The translations under genes and the position numbers were made by a program. Source: Polyangiaceae bacterium (GTDB taxonomy: Bacteria > Myxococcota_A > Polyangia > Polyangiales > Polyangiaceae). Taken from it: a stretch of 45,338 bases of DNA. Numbering within the stretch: the first letter of the stretch is position 1; the number at the start of each line of letters is the position of its first letter. The notes under the pieces were generated by a model. The model saw only the letters and a list, made by a program, of their open reading frames with translations. It was not told the origin of the DNA and made no database searches. The stretch covers positions 1 through 45,338 of the forward strand of contig JADLEQ010000020.1 of the NCBI GenBank assembly GCA_020846005.1. The letters run 5' to 3'. Shown here piece by piece: positions 14,959 to 22,353 of this stretch.

Positions 14959-15843
14959 GTGAAGCTCGCGTTCTTCGGCCTCCCGCTCGCCGCGTGCCTC
15001 CTCGCGAGCGACGGTCACGAGCTCGCCGTCGCCACGCTGGCGCCGGTGCCGGGCCCGGGTCGCCGCCGCCTGGCGCGGGTCGCGCCCGGGGCCGTCGTCA
15101 TCGACGCGCTCGCGACCGAGGACCTCGAAGGCGACGTGGACGCTGCGCTCCGCTCCGCCGGGGCGGACCTCGTGGTGAGCTGGTTCTGGACGCGGCTCCT
15201 CCCGGCGCGGTGGCTCTCCGCGCCGCTCGGGGCCATCGGGGTGCACCCTTCGCTCCTCCCGCGTCACCGGGGGCCCGACCCGTACTTCGCCGCCATCGAC
15301 GCAGGCGACCCGCTGACCGGCGTGACCGTCCACCGCCTCGAGGCGGAGTACGACACGGGGGCGATCCTCGGTCAGCGCACCCTCCCCGTCGGGGACCGCG
15401 ACGCCTGGCAGCTCGCCCGCGCGCTCGACCGTCCGTCCCTCGCCCTGCTCCGGGAGGTCGTCGGGCGCCTCGCCCGTGGAGAGCGCCTCGCCGAGACTCG
15501 GCAGCCGGACGGCCACGCGACCTGGGCGCCCCGCCCGACCGGCGACGCGCTCCGCGTCGACTGGCGCTGGCCCACGGAGCGCGTCCTGCGCCGGGTCCGC
15601 GCCCTCGCGCCCGTCCCCGGGCTCGCGCTCGAGCTCGGGGGGACGCGCTTCTACCTCACCGCGGCCGCGCGCGCGCCGGCGTCCGCCCTGGTCCGCGCGT
15701 TGGCGCCTGGCGAGGCCGCCGCCGAGGCGGAGCGTCGCCTGCTCCTCCGGACGGGCGACGGCGCCCTCGTGGCGCTCGCGGGGGTGACGGAGGACGGCGA
15801 GCCCCTCGGCCAGGCGGCCCTCGCGGCGCTCGCGCCCGCCTAG
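14959..15843 (+). CDS. Formyltransferase-family protein lacking the usual catalytic Asn
   Basis: A 294-residue protein resembling methionyl-tRNA formyltransferase: a Rossmann-like N-terminus (MKLAFFGLPLAACLLA), the core block VHPSLLPRHRGPDPY and GVTVHRLEAEYDTGAIL, then a smaller C-terminal domain similar to Fmt's. The catalytic triad of the family is Asn-x-His...Asp. His96 and Asp132 are present with the correct 36-residue spacing, but the Asn position is Gly94 (IGVHPSLLP). Without Asn it may act on a different acceptor or be inactive. It is probably not the cell's sole fmt, since there is no def or rsmB neighbour. The start is GTG 14959; no Shine-Dalgarno is clear. It stands between ftsE (divergent) and the PilZ gene. 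Confidence 0.72.
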   Translation: MKLAFFGLPLAACLLASDGHELAVATLAPVPGPGRRRLARVAPGAVVIDALATEDLEGDVDAALRSAGADLVVSWFWTRLLPARWLSAPLGAIGVHPSLLPRHRGPDPYFAAIDAGDPLTGVTVHRLEAEYDTGAILGQRTLPVGDRDAWQLARALDRPSLALLREVVGRLARGERLAETRQPDGHATWAPRPTGDALRVDWRWPTERVLRRVRALAPVPGLALELGGTRFYLTAAARAPASALVRALAPGEAAAEAERRLLLRTGDGALVALAGVTEDGEPLGQAALAALAPA

Positions 15844-15911
15844 CCCGGCGGCGCCGCGTCCCAGAGGCCTTCGACCTCTGTTAGAGTCTGCGTCCCCGGA
15901 GGACCCCTGGC

Positions 15912-16919
15912 ATGACCGATCCCGTGAGCGCCGCCCGCAACGCACGTCAGAACCTCGCGCAGGGGCTCGGCGCACTCCAAGATCCCGGCGCGCCGCCCGC
16001 GCTGCAGAGCGTCGCAGAGCCGATCGCGGCCGCGATGAGCGCGCTGCACCGCATCGAGTCCTCCGGAGGCGCGGCCGCCGCGGAGGCCGCGCCGCACGCG
16101 CTCGACGCCGTGCGCCACGCGCTCTCGATGCTGCAAGCGCAGTCCGGGTCGACGCCGCATCCTGCCGTCGATCGCGCCATGGAGGCGGTCGCCGGCTCGC
16201 TCGGGCTCGTGCACTCGCTCGCGCAACACGCCCGCCCGGCGGCGCCTGCGCCGTACCAGGCTCACCCGGCGCCCGTCGCGCCCGAGCCGCCCCACGCGGC
16301 GGCGAGCGTCGGGCCGCCCACTCGCCCGTCGGCGGCGGGCCCCGCCTGGGGCGCCGCGACGGAGGTCGCCGCCGCGCCCCAGTGGCAGCAGCCGCCTGCG
16401 CAGCCGGCGCCCGCGCAGTGGCAGCAGCCCGCGCAGCCGGCGCCCGCGCAGTGGCAGCAGCCCGCGCCCGCGCCCCAGCCGGCCGCCGCGCAGTGGCAGC
16501 AGTCCCCCGCCGCGGCGCCCGCGCCCCAGCCGCAGTGGCCGGTTCAGCCCCCGGCGGCTGCCGCGGCCGCCGCAGCTCCCGCGGGCGCGCAGCTCGTCGA
16601 GGCCGAGCTCGGCGCCCACAGCGCCACCAACTTCTACAAGGGCCTGAGCGGGAACGACGTGATCGACTCGGGCGGGATCTTCGTCGCGACGTACAACATC
16701 CCCAAGATCGGCCAGCAGCTCACGCTCAAGGTCAGCATGCCCGGCGGCTACGAGTTCGAGGCGCTGGGGATCGTGCGGTGGACTCGCGACGCGCCGCTGT
16801 CCGGCGCCGACGCGCCGCCCGGGTTCGGAGCGCAGTTCACGAGCATCACCCAGGAGGGGCGCCAGCTCGTGTACCGCTACGTGCGCAACCGCGAGCCGCT
16901 CTTCCACGACGACCTCTGA
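15912..16919 (+). CDS. PilZ-domain protein with Pro/Gln-rich linker
   Basis: A 335-residue cytoplasmic protein. An N-terminal helical region (residues about 1-100, Ala-rich) leads to a low-complexity linker with repeated AQWQQPAQPAP units (about 155-205). The C-terminal PilZ-type domain (about 220-330) reads SATNFYKGLSGNDVIDSGG, IFVATYNIPKIGQQLTLKV, FEALGIVRWTRD and GFGAQFTSI. This matches the compact PilZ variant (TIGR02266 type) frequent in myxobacteria. The classical cyclic-di-GMP-binding RxxxR plus D/NxSxxG signature is only partly present (DSGG; no clear RxxxR), so nucleotide binding is uncertain. ATG 15912 has an upstream GGAGGA 9 nt away. The repeated linker DNA (about 16380-16510) is prone to length change. 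Confidence 0.85.
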   Translation: MTDPVSAARNARQNLAQGLGALQDPGAPPALQSVAEPIAAAMSALHRIESSGGAAAAEAAPHALDAVRHALSMLQAQSGSTPHPAVDRAMEAVAGSLGLVHSLAQHARPAAPAPYQAHPAPVAPEPPHAAASVGPPTRPSAAGPAWGAATEVAAAPQWQQPPAQPAPAQWQQPAQPAPAQWQQPAPAPQPAAAQWQQSPAAAPAPQPQWPVQPPAAAAAAAAPAGAQLVEAELGAHSATNFYKGLSGNDVIDSGGIFVATYNIPKIGQQLTLKVSMPGGYEFEALGIVRWTRDAPLSGADAPPGFGAQFTSITQEGRQLVYRYVRNREPLFHDDL

Positions 16920-16947
16920 GCGCGCCATCGCGCCGGATCTCCGTCCC

Positions 16948-19900
16948 ATGCCGCCGGCGGCCTGCGGGCGAGGCGGCTCGAGCGCCGGTCGCGCGCGCGG
17001 GTCCGTTCGCAGGGTGGCCGCGGCGGTGGCAGCGCTCGGCTCCGTCGCAGCGACGTCGCTGAGCGCCCCGGAGGCGCGGGCCGGGGATCCGTGGCTGCGC
17101 TGGCACACGATCACGACACCCCACTTCCGCGTCACGTACCACTCGGGGCTGGAGGAGCCCGCCCAGCGGGTCGCGACGCTCGCTGAGGGGATCCATCGCA
17201 GGGTGGCCTCCTCGCTGGGCCACGCGCCGGGCGAGCGCACGGAGGTGCTCCTCACCGACGACACGGACTCCGCGAACGGCTCGGCGACCGTCGTGCCCTA
17301 CGCGGAGGTGCGGATGTACGCGACGGCGCCGGACGACATGTCTCCGCTCGGGGACTACGACGACTGGCTGCTCGAGCTGCTGACTCACGAGTACGCGCAC
17401 GTCGTCCACCTCGACCAGATCAGCGGCCTTCCCGCGCTGGTGAACCAGCTCTTCGGGCGGATCTATGCGCCGAACCAGGTCCAACCGCGGTGGATCATCG
17501 AGGGGCTCGCCGTCGCGCTCGAGAGCGAGCACACCGGCGCCGGGAGGCTGCGGTCCACCCAGTTCGACATGTACCTCCGGGCTGACGTGCTCGCCGGGCG
17601 GCTCGCGACGCTCGACCAGATCAGCAACCCCGCGCGCCGCTGGCCCAGCGGCAACCTCTGGTACCTCTATGGCGGCAAGTTCGTCGGGTGGATCGCGGAG
17701 GTCTACGGCCCCGAGACGTTCGGCGCCGTGGCGGCCGACTACGGCGCGTCGCTGATCCCGTGGGGCATCAACCGCGCGATCCGGCGCGTGACGGGCCGTA
17801 CGTACCCCCAGCTCTACCGAGGCTTCCGCGCCCACCTCGAGCGACGCTACGGCGATCAGGCTCGGGCCATCCGGGCGAGGGGACTCCGCGAGGGAACCCG
17901 GCTCACCCATCGCGGACGCGTCGCCGGCCCTCCGCGGTTCGTGCCGCGCTGCGGGCGCGCCGGCGCGCGCGAGGAGCTCCTCTACACCGTCGACGATGGC
18001 CAGACCCCGGTTGGTATTTACCGCCTCCCCCTGGAGGCACCGGATCGCGCGGCCGAGGCGGACGCGGAGCTCGTCACGCGGACGAACGGGCGCACGCTCG
18101 CGTTCGACGGCGAGTGCGGCACGGTCTTCGAGGGGATCGCGCCGTCCACCCGCCGGTACTTCTTCGGAGACCTCTTCCGGCTGCCCGCCGGGAAGGCGGC
18201 GCCGCGCGGGTCCGAGCGGGTGCGCGAGCGGCTCACCGTCGGGAGGCGCGCGCGCGAGCCGGACGTCTCGCGGGACGGCCGGCGCGTGGTGTACGTGACG
18301 AACCGAGCGGGGTCGTCGGTGCTCCGGCTCGCGGACTACGGGCCCGACCACCGCCTCCGCCGAGAGCGCACGCTCGTCGAGGGGCTCGCGTACGAGCAGG
18401 TCTACACGCCTCGGTTCTCGCCCGACGGGCGCCACGTCGCCTATGGGACGTGGACGCGCGGCGGCTATCGCGACATCCGCGTGGTCACCGTCGCTACGGG
18501 CGAGGTCCGGCGGATCACGGGCGACCGCGCGATCGACCAGCAGCCGACGTGGTCGCCGGACGGCGCGCACCTCTACTTCGTCTCCGATCGGACGGGCGTC
18601 GCCAACGTGTACCGCCACGAGCTGGCGACCGGCGCGCTCCGGCAGGTGACGAACGTCCTCACCGGCGCGTACATGCCCGAGCTCTCCGAGGACGGCGGGA
18701 CGCTCGTCTACGTCGGCTACGGCCCCGACGGCTTCGACCTGTGGTCGATGCCGGTCGATCCGGCGCGCCTCCTCCCGGCGCCGCCGGAGGTCACGGAGCG
18801 CCCCGGGCTCCCTCCGGCCACCGACGCCCGCTGGCCGGTCGAGCCGTACTCCCCGTGGCGCACGCTGCGCCCTCGGGCGTACGAGGTCGACCTCGTGACC
18901 GGCAGCCTCGGCGACGCGCTGCTCGTGACGACGATCGGCGCCGATCTCGTCGGACACCACGGCGTGAGCGCCGCGCTCAGCGTGGACCTCGACCAGGCCG
19001 AGTGGTCCGGCTCCGTGGGGTACGCCTACCGGCGGCTGCCCTTCGATCTCGGGCTCCGCGCGTTCCGATCCATCTCCATGCGCCGCGGCTACCGTTACGG
19101 TGATCAGGAGCCGACCTTCCTCGAGACGTACACCGGCGCGTCGTCCTCGATCGGCTACTCGGCGCCGGGGGAGCTCGACGGGCAGAGCTACGCGCTCACG
19201 TACACGATCGGCGAGTTCGACTCGCGGCTCCCCGTCGGGCCCGTGGCCGACCCGTACGCCCTCGTGACGCGGGATCCGCACACCGGCGTCCTCGGGACGG
19301 TGTCGCTCTCGTGGACGTATGCGAACGCGGACGGACCGGTCTATGGCATCGGCGCCGAGCGCGGCTTCTACCTCGCCGCGGTGGCGGACTGGGCCGACAC
19401 GGCGCTGGGGAGCACGGACTCGCTCCTCGCCGTGAACACCCGGGCCGGCGCGTACGTCCCGCTCCCCTGGGGAGGTCACCACGTGCTGGCGCTCGGCGCG
19501 GCGGGCGGGATGGCCACGGGCACCTACCCGCGGCGCGGCTTCTTCGCGACCGGGGGCTTCGACGACACCCTCCCGCTGGTCGACGCCTGGACGGACGGCG
19601 TCCAGCAGAGCGCGTTCGTGCTCCGCGGGTACGAGCCCGCGCAGTTCGTCGGCTCGAGCTACGGCCTCGCGAAGGGCGAGTGGCGGTTCCCGCTCGCGTA
19701 TGTCGACCGCGGGGTCTCCACGCTGCCCGCGTTCCTGCGGACGGTGAGCGGCGCGTTCTTCGTCGACTGGGGGGGTGCGTTCGATCGGATCGATCTCGAG
19801 GAGCCGCTCGAGAGCTTCCACACCGGAGTGGGCGCCGAGCTCTGGCTCGACCTCGTCTTCGGCTACTACGCGCCCGGCAACCTCCGCCTCGGCGCCGCGC

Positions 19901-19965
19901 GCGGGCTCGACAGCGACGCGGCGGCCGGCTGGCAGACGTACCTGGTCGTGGCGGGCGCGCTGTGA
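16948..19965 (+). CDS. HEXXH peptidase / TolB-like propeller / outer-membrane barrel fusion
   Basis: A 1005-residue exported protein with three parts. After a signal peptide ending ARA (about residue 46) comes a gluzincin-type peptidase domain with THEYAHVVHLD (H147, E148, H151) and downstream WIIEGLAVALESE (E185), the full zinc set of the MA-like family. Residues about 300-640 are TolB/PD40 propeller repeats (FSPDGRHVAYGTW, WSPDGAHLYFVSD, LSEDGGTLVYVGY). From about 650 the sequence becomes alternating amphipathic strands rich in Gly and Tyr, with FVLRGYEP (R893-G894-Y895) resembling the VRGF/Y motif of Omp85-family barrels, and ends in a strand (YLVVAGAL). I infer an outer-membrane protein with a protease and propeller on one side. 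The peptidase residues are intact, so activity is plausible. Myxobacterial proteins with part of this layout are known; the substrate is not. Confidence 0.8.
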   Translation: MPPAACGRGGSSAGRARGSVRRVAAAVAALGSVAATSLSAPEARAGDPWLRWHTITTPHFRVTYHSGLEEPAQRVATLAEGIHRRVASSLGHAPGERTEVLLTDDTDSANGSATVVPYAEVRMYATAPDDMSPLGDYDDWLLELLTHEYAHVVHLDQISGLPALVNQLFGRIYAPNQVQPRWIIEGLAVALESEHTGAGRLRSTQFDMYLRADVLAGRLATLDQISNPARRWPSGNLWYLYGGKFVGWIAEVYGPETFGAVAADYGASLIPWGINRAIRRVTGRTYPQLYRGFRAHLERRYGDQARAIRARGLREGTRLTHRGRVAGPPRFVPRCGRAGAREELLYTVDDGQTPVGIYRLPLEAPDRAAEADAELVTRTNGRTLAFDGECGTVFEGIAPSTRRYFFGDLFRLPAGKAAPRGSERVRERLTVGRRAREPDVSRDGRRVVYVTNRAGSSVLRLADYGPDHRLRRERTLVEGLAYEQVYTPRFSPDGRHVAYGTWTRGGYRDIRVVTVATGEVRRITGDRAIDQQPTWSPDGAHLYFVSDRTGVANVYRHELATGALRQVTNVLTGAYMPELSEDGGTLVYVGYGPDGFDLWSMPVDPARLLPAPPEVTERPGLPPATDARWPVEPYSPWRTLRPRAYEVDLVTGSLGDALLVTTIGADLVGHHGVSAALSVDLDQAEWSGSVGYAYRRLPFDLGLRAFRSISMRRGYRYGDQEPTFLETYTGASSSIGYSAPGELDGQSYALTYTIGEFDSRLPVGPVADPYALVTRDPHTGVLGTVSLSWTYANADGPVYGIGAERGFYLAAVADWADTALGSTDSLLAVNTRAGAYVPLPWGGHHVLALGAAGGMATGTYPRRGFFATGGFDDTLPLVDAWTDGVQQSAFVLRGYEPAQFVGSSYGLAKGEWRFPLAYVDRGVSTLPAFLRTVSGAFFVDWGGAFDRIDLEEPLESFHTGVGAELWLDLVFGYYAPGNLRLGAARGLDSDAAAGWQTYLVVAGAL

Positions 19966-19989
19966 GCTGCGCCGCGGGTGCGGGGCAGC
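19966..19989. terminator. Imperfect hairpin at a convergent junction
   Basis: Arms 19966-19975 (GCTGCGCCGC) and 19980-19989 with one mismatch and a GGGT loop, starting at the stop codon of the fusion protein and 16 bp from the end of the opposing gene. There is no T-run, so intrinsic termination is uncertain. Confidence 0.3.
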
Positions 19990-20005
19990 CGCGCGTGCCG
20001 CGGCG

Positions 20006-21460
20006 TCACGGGCCGCAGCAGTAGAGCGCCCGCGACGCGACGGCCTGGACGAACGTGCACGCGAGCCAGCCGTCTCCGGGGTCGCACAGGTAGGCTACGT
20101 CGCCCTGGCTGCAGGCGAAGTCGAGGTTGCTCGCGCGCTGGCAGCTCGCGCCGGTCGCGCCTCCGCCTCCGCCGGAGCCCGCGCTGCCGCCGGAGCCCGC
20201 GCTGCCGCCGGAGCCCGCGCTGCCGCCGGAGCCCGCGCTGCCGCCGGAGCCCGCGCTGCCGCCGGAGCCCGCGCTGCCGCCGGAGCCCGCGCCGCCGCCG
20301 GTCCCGCCTGCGCCGGCGGTACCCCCAGTCCCGCCCGTACCCCCGGTGCTGCCCTCTTCCCAGTCGCACGCCGAGCACTCGTTCGCGACGCAGCCCACGA
20401 GGGTCGAGAACTTGAGCGTGGCGCTCGCGTTGTGCCACGAGGTGCAGGTGTCGAAGCAGCTCGAGGTCTCGCCGCAGCCAGCGTAGCAGGTGAAGATCTC
20501 GCGGCACTCCACGTCGCCGCCGCAGCTCTCGGCCTGGCCGCAGCAGAACGACGCGAGGCACGCCGAGCAGGCGCTCTGCGCGATGGGGAGCTCACAGACC
20601 GTCGACCCACCCGTGCCGCCGGAGCCTCCGGAGCCGCTCGTGCCGCCGAGCCCGCCGGAGCCGCTCGCGCCGCCGGAGCCGCTCGTGCCGCCGAGCCCGC
20701 CGGAGCCGCTCGCGCCGCCGGAGCCGCTCGTGCCTCCGGAGCCGCTCGTGCCGCCGGAGCCTCCGGAGCCGCCCCACGCACAGGTCGAGCACGAGACGCT
20801 CACGCACTGGACCGCCTGCTGGAACGCCGCCACCGCTGACGACGGGCGCCCCTCCGCGCAGGTCGCGGCGCAGGTGGAGGTGGCGCCGCAGTTGACGAAG
20901 CACCCGAGCAGCTCACGGCAGGTGGCGTCGGTCGCGCACGCCGAGGTGGGTTCACAGCACTCGACCTCGAGGCAGTCGGCGCAATCGCCCTGCGAGATCG
21001 GTGCGCCGCAGACACCCGCGGTGCCGCCCGAGCCGCCCATCGCGGCCTCGCCGCCGGTGCCGCCGGAGCCGCCCATCGCGGCCTCGCCGCCGGTGCCGCC
21101 GGAGCCGCCCATCGCGGCCTCGCCGCCGGTGCCGCCGGAGCCGCCCATCGCGGCCTCGCCGCCTGTGCCGCCGGTGCCGCCGGTGCCGCCGGTGCCCGCG
21201 CTTCCCGTGCACTCCTTCGACGGCAGCGTCACCCACCCGCACCCGATCGCCGGGTCGCAGTAGTCGGCGGTGCATGGGTTGGAGTCGTCGCAGTCCGTCG
21301 CCCGCTGGCAGGCGCGGGTCGCCTTGCGCTCCTTGGCGTTCTCCTCGCCGGTGCACGCGCCCGCCAGCGCGGCCGCCGCTGCCGCCAGCGCTCCGATGAC
21401 GAGCCAGCGCGCGCGGCGGGGGAGCGCCGCCGCCGAGGCGGGTCGGGTCTGTTGGGTCAT
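20006..21460 (-). CDS. Cys-rich repeat lipoprotein with Gly-Ser-Thr linkers
   Basis: A 484-residue lipoprotein (signal ending ALAGAC). The mature protein alternates Cys-rich modules with Gly/Ser/Thr linkers. Module 1 ([28 protein letters not shown]) resembles the 'Cys-rich repeat' found in many myxobacterial surface proteins. Modules 2 and 3 are paralogous ([19 protein letters not shown] ... and [19 protein letters not shown] ..., each about 75 residues with about 10 Cys). A C-terminal Cys-containing tail follows. The linkers are built from three different tandem DNA repeats. ATG 21460 overlaps the upstream stop as ATGA. The longer frame reaching 22156 is not used because it would run antisense-like through the neighbouring gene. 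Probably cell-surface and structural or adhesive; no catalytic motif. Confidence 0.85.
   Translation of the reverse strand: MTQQTRPASAAALPRRARWLVIGALAAAAAALAGACTGEENAKERKATRACQRATDCDDSNPCTADYCDPAIGCGWVTLPSKECTGSAGTGGTGGTGGTGGEAAMGGSGGTGGEAAMGGSGGTGGEAAMGGSGGTGGEAAMGGSGGTAGVCGAPISQGDCADCLEVECCEPTSACATDATCRELLGCFVNCGATSTCAATCAEGRPSSAVAAFQQAVQCVSVSCSTCAWGGSGGSGGTSGSGGTSGSGGASGSGGLGGTSGSGGASGSGGLGGTSGSGGSGGTGGSTVCELPIAQSACSACLASFCCGQAESCGGDVECREIFTCYAGCGETSSCFDTCTSWHNASATLKFSTLVGCVANECSACDWEEGSTGGTGGTGGTAGAGGTGGGAGSGGSAGSGGSAGSGGSAGSGGSAGSGGSAGSGGSAGSGGGGGATGASCQRASNLDFACSQGDVAYLCDPGDGWLACTFVQAVASRALYCCGP
20171..20296. repeat. 18-bp tandem repeat, 7 copies
   Basis: Unit GCCGGAGCCCGCGCTGCC repeated in phase with the reading frame (six identical, the last with one change), encoding SAGSGG. 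A coding minisatellite inside the Cys-rich lipoprotein gene. Confidence 0.9.
21030..21173. repeat. 36-bp tandem repeat, 4 copies
   Basis: Starts at 21030, 21066, 21102 and 21138 and encodes [12 protein letters not shown] in register. A third, less regular set of related short repeats (linkers of TSGSGG type) lies at about 20630-20770 in the same gene. Confidence 0.88.
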
Positions 21461-22353
21461 GGCAGGCACATCCTCCCTTGCTGAACGCTCCGGCAAGCGA
21501 GCCCCGCGGGGCAGTCCGCCGAGGCGACGCAGAACACGCCGCACCCGCGGATCGACTGGCCGCTCGAGCCGTCGAAGTCGAGCGTGCAGTCCGGGCTCGA
21601 AGCCGGGCCCGCCTTCGGGGTCGCGCAGGTCGCGGTCGACGCACACTCGCGGACGCAAATCCCCTTGGCACCTCCCAGCTTCAGGCAGACGGAGCCGTCG
21701 TCGCAGACCGAGCCGGTACACGCGCACGGGTAGCCGCTGTCGGCGGCGCACTCCGGCGCCTTCCACGTCCCGCCGTCCGAGCTCGCGCCCGTGCACAGGC
21801 AGCGCCCCTCCTCGCAGCTCGGCACCCCGCCGCCCGCGCACGGGCAGCACTCGCTCGAGGACGAGCAGCTCGTCGCCGGGAGCTGGCAGCTCTGGCAGGT
21901 GTTGCCGTATCCCTGCGGGTCGGGCGCGCACCGCAGGCCCGACTCGCAGTTGGAGAGCACCCCGCCGTTGCCCCAGAACTCGCACTCGGAGCCAGCCGAT
22001 CGCCGGTTCTGGCAGGCGCCGTAGGTCGAGCTGCCCGAGTTGGGGTTGCACACCATGTCCGCCGGGCACTGCGCGCCGCAGGCCTCGCTCGCGCCTCGCG
22101 GAGCGCAGGGCGATCCCTCGCGGCAGCCGGACGACGCCCTGCCGCAGCAGACGCACTTGGGCTCCCCGCCGAGGGGCGCCGTGTCACAGGCGCCCAGCTC
22201 GGCCAGCAGGTTGCCGGGGCCGGCGGCGTCGTCGTCGGCGGCGCAGCCGTGGGCCATGAGGAGCGACAGCGCCGCGTACGCGAGCGCCGCCGTGACGCGC
22301 GCCGCCCGGGAGCGGCGCGGGCGAGGTAGGGAGGCGGGGCGAGGTGTCATCAT
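21457..22353 (-). CDS. Cys-rich lipoprotein, function unknown
   Basis: A 298-residue lipoprotein (MMTPRPASLPRPRRSRAARV, signal ending LLMAHGC). The mature part has more than 35 cysteines in short loops of the CxxDxxCxxG type (CESGLRCAPDPQGYGNTCQSC, SECCPCAGGGVPSCEEGRCLC, CDDGSVCLKLGGAKGICVREC). This is the Dickkopf/EB-like pattern seen in disulfide-rich myxobacterial surface proteins. It starts at ATG 22353, with ATGA overlap to the OmpA gene, and ends with ATGA overlap to the next lipoprotein, so all three should be made in fixed proportion. Nothing suggests an enzyme. Export and oxidation are expected. Confidence 0.85.
   Translation of the reverse strand: MMTPRPASLPRPRRSRAARVTAALAYAALSLLMAHGCAADDDAAGPGNLLAELGACDTAPLGGEPKCVCCGRASSGCREGSPCAPRGASEACGAQCPADMVCNPNSGSSTYGACQNRRSAGSECEFWGNGGVLSNCESGLRCAPDPQGYGNTCQSCQLPATSCSSSSECCPCAGGGVPSCEEGRCLCTGASSDGGTWKAPECAADSGYPCACTGSVCDDGSVCLKLGGAKGICVRECASTATCATPKAGPASSPDCTLDFDGSSGQSIRGCGVFCVASADCPAGLACRSVQQGRMCLP

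Noticed and set aside
20171-20296. CRISPR-like repeat array
   Set aside because: Units are 18 bp, contiguous with no spacers, and in phase with a reading frame encoding a Gly/Ser linker; no cas genes nearby. The same applies to 24931-25038.
21461-22156. N-terminal extension of the Cys-rich lipoprotein frame
   Set aside because: The internal ATG 21460 with a lipoprotein signal and an ATGA junction is a far better start, and the extension is a shadow of the adjacent lipoprotein gene.
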